Positions 54,479 to 64,000 of a stretch of DNA of 64,000 nucleotides are shown piece by piece. Origin of the DNA: Aplysia californica (taxonomy: Eukaryota > Mollusca > Gastropoda > Aplysiida > Aplysiidae); NCBI RefSeq assembly GCF_000002075.1, contig NW_004798079.1, positions 226,494-290,493 of the forward strand, given 5' to 3'. Made by a program: the position numbers and the translations under genes. Below the pieces are notes generated by a model. It worked only from the letters and a program-made list of their open reading frames with translations. It did not search any database and had not been told where the DNA came from. Position 1 is the stretch's first letter. Each line of letters begins with the position of its first letter.

Positions 54479-54873
54479 AAGAGGCCTACTGCACTGTAAC
54501 ATAGATCTAGCAGTGAAGACGTTCAAGATTCAAGTCAATCAAGAAAAACACGACACGTCATTCACTCCGCAAAAACAAAGGATTAAAACACATTTCATCT
54601 TCTCGATCTTTTCCATAACCACATTTTGGCATAATTTCCCTTTCCCACATTCTCAGTACCTGAAAATTCATAAATCCTTAAAATTGTCCTTTCAACTGAC
54701 TTGGTTCTGCTCCGCCGACTCTGACTTACTCCGAGTAAAGTCAACAAGGCAGGCAGAGTCGATCTGGAGCAGTCAAGTTCTTTTCGTCTTGATTTTTAAT
54801 CTTCAAAAACGCAAAACTTCTGGCAAAATACAAAATAAAATGGCCCAACCAATTAATAAACCATTGCACTCAC

Positions 54874-54960
54874 CCACAGGGAATAAGGGAAATCAATGAA
54901 AAGTCAAGTTTGCAAAAAATAGCAGAAGAAGGAAGCCATACAATAATCTGCTTGCCTGGC
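54874..54960 (-). other. Possible non-coding first exon of gene 2
   Basis: A strong donor (TGTGG then gtgagtgc, boundary at 54874) lies just downstream of the promoter-like sites. It could splice to an acceptor ctgcctcag whose exon begins at 53961, 15 nt before the start ATG. The upstream limit is a guess. This is inferred from signals only. Confidence 0.35.
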
Positions 54961-54969
54961 AACATTTAC

Positions 54970-55001
54970 ACTTCCCGCGATTTTGACATTAGCTTCCGGG
55001 T
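54970..55001 (-). promoter_or_regulatory. Candidate core promoter elements of gene 2 (E2F- and ETS-like)
   Basis: Read on the - strand, cccggaagc (about 54992-55000) matches an ETS/GABP site, and cgcgggaag (54971-54979) matches the E2F core. They lie within 30 bp of each other in an otherwise AT-rich region, as in TATA-less promoters. E2F control would fit a cell-cycle role of a TCF19-like protein; this is inference. Confidence 0.35.
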
Positions 55002-55555
55002 TATTGATATCTTGCCGTCCTAAATTTTATTATCCATTTTATAATGTGTATGATATTGTGCATGTCATTATTTTGAGTAAACTCTAGAGTAGTGTTCTTT
55101 TCTTTTTACTATACATACATCTTGATTAATTTTTCAGCTATTTAAAAGATATTCTAAATAGTAAAAAGCGTTGATAATAATTAAACCGAATGCCTTTATA
55201 ATATAATAATTGGGAAACTTTTTGACATCGAAATACTGCGAAATATTGTGAAGACTCACAAGCTCAAAATTATAACCAGGGGCCAGGGATAGCCCACGAG
55301 ACAATCCCGTTTCTGTTACAGCAGGCTACTTACTACTTAATTAAACTTAAAAGCTTGTACATAGTGCATAAGTAGCCTATATGATGTTCTACAGTGTACT
55401 GACACGCGCTCGCGCTCACTTGTATGTAGAGAGAGAGTCAGGGGGAGGGTAAGGTGCAAACTGCACATGCATTAGTACATGTAATACAGTGTGAACTGAC
55501 TGACAGACACGCGCGCGCACCTGCTTGCATGCATGGCAACAAGTGAGAGAGTGTG
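55002..55555. other. Unassigned upstream sequence
   Basis: AT-rich to 55260, then no recognised gene or repeat up to a short GAGA/CGCG stretch near 55400-55520. Confidence 0.4.
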
Positions 55556-55559
55556 TGGT

Positions 55560-56078
55560 TGGGGGGCTCTCGAGGCCTAGAGGTTAAGGTGTTTGTCTGT
55601 CATTCAAAGGTCCCGGGTAGCGACGGGAAAAATTTTCTTCTAAAAAATTGTCTCTTGCTTTACCCTCCTCCTGCTCTCTACCAAAGATCTATCGTCTGCT
55701 TTTGTCTCCTCTTTTTGCCCCCACCCTCTCACCCTCTTTGCCCCCTCCTCTGCGCTCCTGGCTCTTTCTGCAGCCTTTCTACTTACTCATTGGCTCCTTC
55801 TTACTGCTGTCTTTCAGTCTCACCACTGATCTTCTGGTAGAAAAGATCTACACCTAGCCTTCTTGGACAAAGGCGAGAAATCTCAGAGGTACCGTGAGCA
55901 AGTTGTGCACGTTAAAGATCCCTTGGCGATCTAAAATCGACAAGAATAGGCTTTGGCCGCCACCCGGCAAAATTCATAATTTCTTACCAACTGAAAATGT
56001 TTTTAATGCGTCCCGCGCGCTCATATATGGCCTTCTGCAGTTGCGAGCACCGTTAAATACTTGCAAACAAAAAACCCA
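55560..56078 (+). mobile_element. SINE S3, longest copy
   Basis: tRNA-like head (ggcctagaggttaagg, ggtcccgggtagc), pyrimidine-rich middle, gcacgttaaagatccc, tail gcagttgcgagcaccg. Confidence 0.75.
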
Positions 56079-56196
56079 AAACAAAACAAAATTCTTTATA
56101 AAAACACATTTTTCGTCGCTAAGAAGTTCACCGTAATAAAAATGAAAAGAAATTTAAGAAAACAGCACAACAACAAAAAACGACTACGGTATTAAG

Positions 56197-56590
56197 TTTT
56201 AGTAGAAGGTTTTACGGCACTCGCAACTGCATTAGGTCATATGAGCGCTAATGGGCGGATGTCAACAGAGAAGTCCTTACAGGGAATCAGACTTACTCTG
56301 CTCACCTCTTGAGTTTCAACAGCACGAAGTCAACTACGACTATCAAGGCACCCCGGAAATAGCAGGTCACAAGAGTGTGACAAACATACAAAAGAAGTAG
56401 AGGGAAATGACAATAGTAAGGATTAGGAAAGAAAAAGCAGCAGTTCCCTGTTGTAGTTCAGGCAAGTCATGAGCATGACATTGTTGGATCAGCCCATTTA
56501 CAATTCTACTGTGAATTAGAACGGGAAATGTCCCCCCTTTGGAAATAGCCTAAAGACACTTCATGGTCGGTGGCACCGCCCCGGGGGTGA
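56197..56590 (-). mobile_element. SINE S2
   Basis: ttttacggcactcgcaactg, tgtcaacagagaagtcctta, ending gtggcaccgccccggggg. Confidence 0.75.
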
Positions 56591-56911
56591 CTACGGTATG
56601 CTATCCACCGATATAAGACTGTCTTTATAGTCCAATATACCCCCCCCCCCCTTTTTTTTTTTTCTTCCCCCGTTTCCCGAAAAAAAGGAACGTCACAACA
56701 AAACAACGAAAGCCTTTTATTATCCACACAAAGCGGATAATGGCTTCTTCCTTCACAAAAAGACCACTTCTATTGGTCCGTGTGGGGTGAGCAATTACAA
56801 AAACGGTGCCATTGTCTATACTGTAGGCCTATACTGTATACAGTACGCCTAATACTAATACGTATATTATAATTTAGCTGTCTCAGATTATAGTGTGTGC
56901 CTACTAGTATT

Positions 56912-57105
56912 TTTAGTTTTAGTAGTAGAGGTTTTGCGGCGCTCGCAACTGCATAAAGGCATGTACGTCATATGAGCACCGGAAGATTAGCGAGGTGTTA
57001 CAAGAGAATAACAAACATAAAAAAGAAGGGGGAGATAAGGACGATAGATGTTTGATAGGAAAGGAGGAGCAATAAACGACACCAGGGCACCCGCCAACCA
57101 CCCAC
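56912..57105 (-). mobile_element. SINE S1, G-type with 8-bp loop insertion
   Basis: gcggcgctcgcaactgcata, extra bases in the loop (ggcatgtacgtcatatg), ends cccgccaaccacccac. Confidence 0.72.
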
Positions 57106-57187
57106 GTGTACTAGTGTGTAAACACGCCACCACAAAATACATAATTCATGACAATGACAACGTCAACTCAAGCACTAAAACGTAAAA

Positions 57188-57266
57188 CTGAAAACAAACA
57201 CGTTTGTTTTCGAGGCGATCGAGTCGGGCGATCGGCCGATCCCAGCCGTAGTGGGCACCCCGTATT
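57188..57266. mobile_element. Foldback element M6, right half
   Basis: aaacaaacacgtttgttttc to cgtagtgggcaccccgta matches half of 34431-34575. Confidence 0.65.
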
Positions 57267-57470
57267 AGACTTACACAATTCTCCCCTCTCACCAGGGGCG
57301 AAGCGTCTATATAATCAAATAATCACTGCTTCCCTTCCTAATTTTGAAACATTGTCGTTGTCAAATTCATCCTTAAACGTAAACCTCTTAAATTAAAAGT
57401 AAAAAGAGGTTCGTAATCCACAATGAGTATGCCTAACATTCAAAACGGTTTCACGGCCACATAAATAGCC

Positions 57471-57705
57471 TCCTCACCCCTCTCGGGCCACTCCATAAGC
57501 AGTCGCAAGCTTTGATTAAGTAAGCTTAAAGTGAGGCTGGAAGAGTCTATCAATACAGTTGAGGGAACATGTGCATAGCAGTCATGGCTGTTTCATTGCC
57601 ACATATACCCTGTTTACCCCTTTGGGGTCACAGTTATAATCAATCCCAAGCCTTGATTAAGTAAGCTAACGAACGCTGGTCGAGTCTACCTCACAAATGT
57701 GAGGG
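57471..57705. repeat. Two diverged direct repeats
   Basis: caagctttgattaagtaagc (about 57507) and caagccttgattaagtaagc (about 57648), with similar flanks 140 bp apart. Confidence 0.6.
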
Positions 57706-57749
57706 GAACTAACTCCTAACAATCTCTTTACTGCTGCATGTGCTTGTTT

Positions 57750-58365
57750 TTTTTCCTCGACTTTTTACTGTCCTATAATCAGATCGTGACCTCGATTATA
57801 ATGACACCAGCTCCTGGCCACGAAAGGCTAACAAAAACAGCCAAATGTGAAATTTAAAAAATGATAATTGTCATGTTTTACCAAAGAGTTAGACTCTCTG
57901 GTAGGTCTATAACATATAGATCTAGTACTGACATCTCTGCTTCTTTGCTTTGTGTTTATGTATTCACATCTAAAGTTAATTTAATTTTAGTTGGAACTGA
58001 TATTTAATAAGATACTTTCCCGATTATTTTGGCGGTTGAACATACAATATGAATTCCGGATTTGTTTTCATTCACAACTCAGAGTCGCCGCCTCGAGTAA
58101 GATTCTTCTGTGATATCTACAGGCCATATAGATCTATATCTGGTCCCGTTTCACTTTGATTACCCTGTCAAACAAGTCTGCCTCTCACCAGGCGATGTGC
58201 TGCACGTGAGTAAGGGATGCACTGACTGAAGGACGTCGAGAGATCGATAGAGAGTGATTTACAGCAGCACTCCGTGAATAGATCGACACATCTCACTTAC
58301 GGGTCAAGGACGCGGGGGCGCAGGGGTGAAGCGGGGAGTAGGCTGTTCCCGAAATAGAGATCTCA
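57750..58365. other. Unassigned sequence
   Basis: No coding or repeat signal recognised. Confidence 0.4.
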
Positions 58366-58369
58366 GTTA

Positions 58370-58542
58370 GTTTTAGAAGAGGTTTTACGGCGCTCGCAAC
58401 TGCATAAGGTCATATGGCGCCAGAAGATGAGAGCTGTTACAAGAGAGCAACGAACATAAAAAAGAAGAAGGGCAGATAAGGACGATAGATGTTTAATAGG
58501 AAAGAAGAAGCAAACCACACCAGAGCACCCGCCAACCACCCA
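58370..58542 (-). mobile_element. SINE S1, with target duplication
   Basis: Flanked by aaatagagatctca on both sides (about 58353 and 58542), a typical 14-bp target duplication. A stray S1 head piece lies at 58592-58616. Confidence 0.75.
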
Positions 58543-58670
58543 AATAGAGATCTCATTTCTCAAACGTGCTCGACTAAACTGGGGAAGAAGACGGTGGTTG
58601 GCGGGTGCTCTGGTGGTACGTAGGGTTTGTTCAAGGAGCTTAAAAAACAAACTGTAACCTGTAAGGACAA

Positions 58671-58889
58671 GCGGGCTAACCCAGATTTCGGGGGTTTCCA
58701 GAAATCTTTACCTGCACCAAAAGTGGTCATTGCCCTACCCGAATGAGAAATTTGGTTTCATTGGTGAGTATGTTACAGAGAAAACCCTCCTTGTCTTTTA
58801 AACAAACTGAACAAGGGGCAAAAACTTTACATTCGGTTTCCTCAAAACAGCATTTTTGGGGAGAACCCCTTGTGCTTAAAATCGACCAA
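58671..58889. mobile_element. MITE M2
   Basis: taaggacaagcgggctaacc to cttgtgcttaaaatcgacca. Confidence 0.7.
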
Positions 58890-58936
58890 TTGTGATTATG
58901 CGCCTGGTGGCACAACAACTAGACAACCAAGACAGC

Positions 58937-59102
58937 TGCCAGAGTTTTACGGCATTTGCAAAACAATAAGGTCATATAAGTGCCGAAGAATAGACGTGTT
59001 ACAAGAGAGTAACATACACAAAAAAGAGGGGAGATAAGGACGATAGATGTTTGATAGGAAAGAAGGAGTAAACCACACCAGAGCACCCGCCAACCACCCA
59101 CA
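58937..59102 (-). mobile_element. SINE S1, A-type
   Basis: gttttacggcatttgcaaaa, aagtgccgaag, ends cccgccaaccacccaca. A short SINE S5 remnant follows (59122-59160). Confidence 0.72.
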
Positions 59103-59163
59103 CCGAGCCAGATGGGCAAATTCGTGCAAAGTGCCTTGCCCCAAGAACATAACGTTGGAATTT

Positions 59164-59730
59164 AGTTTTAGTAGAGTTTTTATGGTGCTCGCAACTGCAT
59201 AAAGGTCATATGAGCGCCAAGGGGTGGATGTCAAAGAGACATCCTTACAGGGAATCAGGTTTACTCTTATTTTAATTTAGTAGACGTTTTACGGCGCTTG
59301 CAACTGCATAAAGGTCATATGAGCGCCAAGGGGTGGATGTCAACAGAGACATCCTTACAGGGAATCAGGCTTACTCTTATTTCTATGTAGTAGATGTTTT
59401 ACGACGCTCGCAACTGCATAAGGTCATATGAGCGCCAAGGGGTGGATGTCAACAGAGACATCCTTACAGGGAATCAGGCTTACTCTTATTTTAATGTAGT
59501 AGATGTTTTACGACGCTCGCAACTGCATAAGGTCATATGAGCGCCAAGGGGTGGATGTCAACAGAGAAGTCCTTACAGGGGATCAGGCTTACTTTGCTCA
59601 CCTCTCCAGCTTCAACAGCACAAGGTCTGCTTCGATTACCAAGGCACCCCGGAAATAGCGGGTCACAAGTGTGTGACAAACATGCAAAAGAAGTAGAGAA
59701 AACATGACGATAGTAAGGATGAGGAAAATA
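59164..59730 (-). mobile_element. SINE S2 with tail region repeated four times
   Basis: Units beginning agtagatgttttacgacgct and ending gggaatcaggcttactctt repeat at about 116-bp spacing (59164, 59277, 59392, 59508). Only the last unit runs into the S2 body. Confidence 0.82.
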
Positions 59731-60148
59731 AAAAACAAAAGAAAGCGGAAATGAGTAACCTGGTATGTAGTTTTATTTGTTGATTCAACAAGTCATCCAC
59801 AAAGGCAATATCAATAGAATGACACCTGTGTTATGAAAATAGAAAAATTCTAATCTATTTCACATGGTTATTGTAATTTTCTTATATCAGTTATCACAGA
59901 TCACGGTATGAACAGAAAACATTGCATAAAGGCAGTTAGAACATGTTAATGAACAAACATAATATAAAATGATGAAGAAACGATTTCCTTAAAAATTTCG
60001 ACACGCTTGCAGCAAGTTCACAAAATAAGATGACACATAAGTTGACACAGTCAACAGACAACCAGTGTCAAACTGCAAGTACTCCAGTCAATAAATCTGA
60101 GACAACTAACTGATTTGCCTTGCGCTGTAAGAGGTATTTTTCTTTTTA
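59731..60148. other. Unassigned AT-rich sequence
   Basis: No coding or repeat signal recognised. Confidence 0.4.
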
Positions 60149-60302
60149 GATCGCGACCTCAGTGCTTCCTTGTCGTATCTCCATTTTTTAAACAGTGAAA
60201 ATGTGACTTCTTCTTAAAAGTTCACTCTTTGTTAGGAACTGTTTTCACTGTTGCTATTTAAAGAGGATGTAGATTCGATAAGAAAGCACTGAGGTCGCGA
60301 TA
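60149..60302. mobile_element. MITE family M5
   Basis: gatcgcgacctcagtgcttc / gaaagcactgaggtcgcgat inverted ends; 154 bp. Confidence 0.75.
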
Positions 60303-60977
60303 TTGTTGATTGTGGGTCTCAGCAGTAACTTTGTGACTATGTTAGATCAAAGAGTCTACATTACAAGAGGGGCCACTTCTCTCTTTGAGCCAATTAAAAG
60401 TGTCCTCAAAATTCGGAGGCCCCCTCTTCACAAAAGCGCACTTTTTGCGAACAGAGTTACCCTACTTGAGTTTAAAAAATCAAAGTGAAACTAGCAAGTT
60501 TTTGAATAAATTTCGGAAGACCGCTTTTTTTAAATGGTTACGCTGACAAAAAACCTCTTCCGGAGAAAAGGGTGATTGTTTTCTTCGTTTAATTTGACTT
60601 TAGAATGAAAGGCGAGAGGTCATTAAAATATAAAAAGCCTATAACTCCACACTGAACGAACCCAAACTGTTGATGAACAGCAGTCGATCTGCGCACGCAA
60701 GGAGGTGCTATTCCTATTCTTCTTCTGGTAAAACGAAAGAGAGCTTCAAAACAGACTGCAGCGCCATCTGAAGCAAAGAGCAAACTTCCTGCGGACACTT
60801 TTTGGGCTGAGTGGCCCATCTTGTTATGTACTATCTTTGGTTAGATAAAGTACAGTAAACAGAGCTCCCAACTCCAACAATCTGAGTGACAGCCCAACAA
60901 ACTAAGCAGATTGTCATCGGCTATCAACCCCCCACCAAATTCTGACAAGGGGACATCAAGACCAACTATGAGGCGTG
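60303..60977. other. Unassigned sequence
   Basis: No convincing exon; the short ORFs lack homology that I recognise. Confidence 0.4.
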
Positions 60978-61183
60978 CTGACAAAACGAGTTACTTCTTG
61001 CAATCTACAAAAGGAGATCTTGGCCAAAAATCGACACTAGGATCAAATTAGTAATTTTCTATTGATGCGATATTCTTTATGTATAACATGCCTTTTATTA
61101 TATAAATTGCAAAAAATTCACTTATAAGTGTGATGTATGTATTTCCACAGGGCTCGAATCCGAGAAGTAACTCATTTTGTCTG
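60978..61183. mobile_element. MITE family M4
   Basis: ctgacaaaacgagttacttc to gaagtaactcattttgtctg, inverted relative to 3748-3963. Confidence 0.7.
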
Positions 61184-61271
61184 TAGGCTTCACAACTATA
61201 AAAATTTATATAATTTGTACAAATTATGCCCTCCATTACCCAGTGCACAAGGCCCAGTCGAATTCAGTCGA

Positions 61272-61487
61272 ATTGAGTCGGGGCCTGCCAGATTTTTCTC
61301 ACCGGAGTGGGCAAAATCTACCACTTTGGTACAATACGACCGATTGACCTACGACCCTGAAAGAAAAAACCGCCCAGACGCTTTTGATTTTGAAGGTCAC
61401 AATAAAACTTGGTCGAATTGTGCTAAAACAGATAACAGCTTTTGCCTCTCCATGGAGGAAAATCTGGCTGGACCCGATTCAATCAAA
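61272..61487. mobile_element. TIR element M7 (single copy)
   Basis: aattgagtcggggcctgcca at the left pairs with tggctggacccgattcaatc at the right, about 26-bp imperfect inverted ends; interior not recognised. Confidence 0.5.
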
Positions 61488-61737
61488 TGAATTTGATAGG
61501 CAATGAGCACTGCGTACAGCATTCTGTGACTGCAAAAAGAGGAGAAGATTTAGATTTTTGTCTAAACAACAATGATCAGGTCATTAAAGTGTTGTTGTTG
61601 TCACATATAATTCTGCACATTGTATCCTTCTGCAAGATTCAGCCAAGATTCTCAAAACATTCTTTTCTGATTTGGTACGGGCTTTTATAGCGACTTAAAT
61701 AGTTTTATACTAAAATCAGCGAATCAAAAAATAAAGT

Positions 61738-61896
61738 TTGCAACTTGCAACACAATACGGTCATATAAGTGCCGAAAAATAGATGTGTTACAAGAGAGTA
61801 ACATACACAAAAAAGATGGAGGAGAGATAATGACGATAGATGTTTGACATAATGAAAGAAGGAGCAAACCACACCAGAGCACCTGCCAACCACCCA
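61738..61896 (-). mobile_element. SINE S1, A-type, tail decayed
   Basis: gcaacttgcaacacaatacg to cacctgccaaccaccca. It abuts T4 at 61897. Confidence 0.72.
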
Positions 61897-62206
61897 TTAA
61901 CCCTCCCAGCCCCATGCGCCTATATTTTCTGCAGTGCTTGTACCTCCCACCATCCCAAGAGCGTATATTCTCAGTTTTGGGGTACCGAATTTGCGTATTT
62001 TTCAAAATGAGCAAACTTAATTAAACTATTTTTCAATATACGTGTTCATTTACTTTTAAACTTTGTTATATATGTTATTATCTAAACCTCATTACAAAGA
62101 TACTACATTACTTTTTAGAACGCATGCTTCTTTTTCTGAAATACTGCTGTATTGGATGGAACTGGGGTTAGGGAGTCACAAAAATGGCTGGGGCTGGAAG
62201 GGTTAA
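61897..62206. mobile_element. TTAA MITE T4
   Basis: TTAA-CCCTCCCAGCCCC / GGGGCTGGAAGGG-TTAA; 310 bp. Confidence 0.82.
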
Positions 62207-63540
62207 GTCCAGTCAGAGATGTGTGACTTGAGAAGGAGAAAGCAAAAAAAGTGACACTGACGACCAGACAGAAGGAGGAGCAGCTATGGCATTGTGCCGC
62301 CTGCAATGATGCCTATTCTCCAACCAAGTGAGTAAGTAAGACAGACCAAACTCCCCTCAGTTCATCATCAAACATATCCATTATAACTCACAAACATTTA
62401 GCGTAGTATGATGAGGTAGAGCAAAAGTCTGTGTCATGAACCAAAAACATGAAACAGCCCCAAAAGCAAGCAGGAAAATCAAACTGAGAAAACTGACTTC
62501 AGGGCTCTCTGTCAAATTCTAGATATATCGAACTAAATTCCCCTCATGATAAAAGTGCTACAGGACAAAAAAAAGTTTCTTTGACGTTCTTGGGTCCTTT
62601 CCAACAATTTGCCCCCCCCCCCCCAAAAAACACAATGGGACAGATGACCAGAAAACCTGAGAGTCCACGACCTACAACCCCTATGCCTTTCCTCATTTGA
62701 GCTTTAAAGTTAAAGGCCTTAAGGAGCAACCAGTTATACATGACCCCCAAAATAAATGAACAGTCATGTTTTAGCTTTATTGGTGAATGACAGTCTTCAT
62801 TATAATGAATTATAAAGAGTGCAAACTCTTGATCATCACATATAAATACAGAGGAGTCACAATGCAACCCCCCCTCCCCCCCCCCCAAAAAAAAATAATA
62901 ATTAAAAAATCTCTCATTTTACTCTCTCTCTCTGTTGCCCTTTTTAACTCCCAGTGAAGCACAGGCCATCAACAATATTGTCTCATTTTACACTTTTACA
63001 AAATGATTGACACATTTCCGCCATAACAATACTGGAAAGACGCAAAGCAGCAGAAAGAACTTTATTTCCCATTTGGACAAAATAAAAAATCCTCCACAGT
63101 TGAAGTTCCTTTTTGTGGTCGCCGAGAATCTTGGTTTTTTAAATTTCAGCATAGCCATAGAAGCAATCAGCTGCCGTAACAAGGGGGAAACAGTAAAGTA
63201 AAGAAATACCCCACAAGATGATCCCAGAAAGAGGAAAGATTTACAACTGTGGAGACACACAATGAAAAACTGGACAAACTCATTAAAAGTAATAAAGGAA
63301 AAGTCAAAGATGAATTCTTCCAACTCCTCCCCATCCTTAGTAATGACAAACAAATGTATGTATAATAATAAATTAACATGTAGAATTAAGTATAATTTCT
63401 CAACCAGAATGTTCGCTGACCATTCAAACTGCACCTCTCCCCCTCCCCCCCCCAAACCATTATATCCAATCAACCTCAGTTTGGCAGGGTGGAGAGTTAT
63501 TGTAACAAAGCAGTCAGTCTAGGTCCAACATCTCTGTTGT
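62207..63540. other. Unassigned sequence
   Basis: Contains homopolymer C runs (62613, 62865-62886, 63440) but no recognised gene or repeat. Confidence 0.4.
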
Positions 63541-63542
63541 TT

Positions 63543-63724
63543 CAGTAAGGGTTTTACGGCACTTGCAACATAATTTAGGTCATATATAAGTGCTGAAGAT
63601 GAGGTGCTACAAGAGAGAAACAAAAAACAAAAAAAAGAAGGAGGAGAGATGTATAAGAACGATAGATGTTTGATAGGAAAGAAGAACAAGCAAACCACAC
63701 AAGAACACCCGCCAACCACCCACT
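63543..63724 (-). mobile_element. SINE S1, A-type, with target duplication
   Basis: Flanked by ggtccaacatctctgt (about 63521) and ggtccaacatctgtgt (about 63725). Tail arms ggcactt/aagtgct. Confidence 0.75.
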
Positions 63725-64000
63725 GGTCCAACATCTGTGTGTGCACAGACTTTTGTAAAAGGATCCCTGGGCCACAGTATAGGATGCACACATGACAAGA
63801 AAGCAGCAGGACAACGGAACATAGAACAAAAGAAATGAACACTGATCTCGCACAAACTTACAAGTAAAAAAAAGAAAAAAAAAGAAAAAAAAAAGAGAAA
63901 ATAAATACCCAAGCAGCCTCTGATTCATTGCAACAGCGTGCTTGGTGCACATGACACAAAACTACAAAGCAATAATGTCTAGACAATCATTATCCCCCCC

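Noticed and set aside
54513-54899. 128-residue ORF upstream of gene 2
   Set aside because: Low-complexity, on the opposite strand across the proposed promoter and 5' exon; no homology recognised.
61137-61690. 117- and 82-residue ORFs
   Set aside because: They overlap MITE M4 and a TIR element and have no recognisable domain.
25428-63912. A recurring small peptide of type VGGWRVLWCGLLLLSYQTS in many ORFs
   Set aside because: It is the translation of the S1 SINE head and body; the frame shifts between copies and lacks start or splice context.

Overview
This is a window of animal nuclear DNA. Two intron-rich protein genes converge (tail to tail) and everything between them is crowded with small transposons and simple repeats. 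GT-AG introns, tRNA-derived SINEs with (ATT)n tails, TTAA-flanked MITEs and truncated LINEs suggest a lophotrochozoan invertebrate, most likely a marine gastropod or other mollusc. That taxonomic guess is an inference from repeat style only. Nothing bacterial, no CRISPR array and no retrovirus-like element was recognised.

Gene 1 (+ strand, about 570-16334) enters the window already in progress and ends at a TGA. Twelve exons, all joining in consistent phase, give 606 residues of a SET/MYND lysine methyltransferase (SMYD family). It has an N-terminal TPR-like helical part, a SET domain split by a MYND zinc finger, and an unusual second complete MYND finger after the post-SET cysteines.

Gene 2 (- strand, 53946 down to 30234) is complete: nine coding exons in perfect phase encode 3273 residues. 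Exons 1-4 form an FHA phosphopeptide-binding domain of TCF19-like type. One 8.85-kb exon encodes about 2950 mostly disordered acidic residues with several in-frame tandem repeats, including twelve 12-residue SQ units. The last three tiny exons form a helical domain that I read as related to the LEDGF integrase-binding domain (TFIIS-N-like family). A likely promoter with E2F- and ETS-like sites lies near 54.97-55.0 kb, with a possible non-coding first exon. A LINE inserted into exon 8 appears to have supplied a new splice donor.

The rest (16.4-27.7 kb, most introns, and 55-64 kb) is repeats and unassigned sequence: about 23 copies of a SINE whose 3' tail makes a covarying hairpin, the same tail on two other SINE bodies, about 12 copies of a 445-bp MITE, five different TTAA-flanked MITE families, several other TIR elements, LINE 3' ends, microsatellites, a 49-bp minisatellite, and a large VNTR cut by a 548-bp assembly gap (45962-46509).
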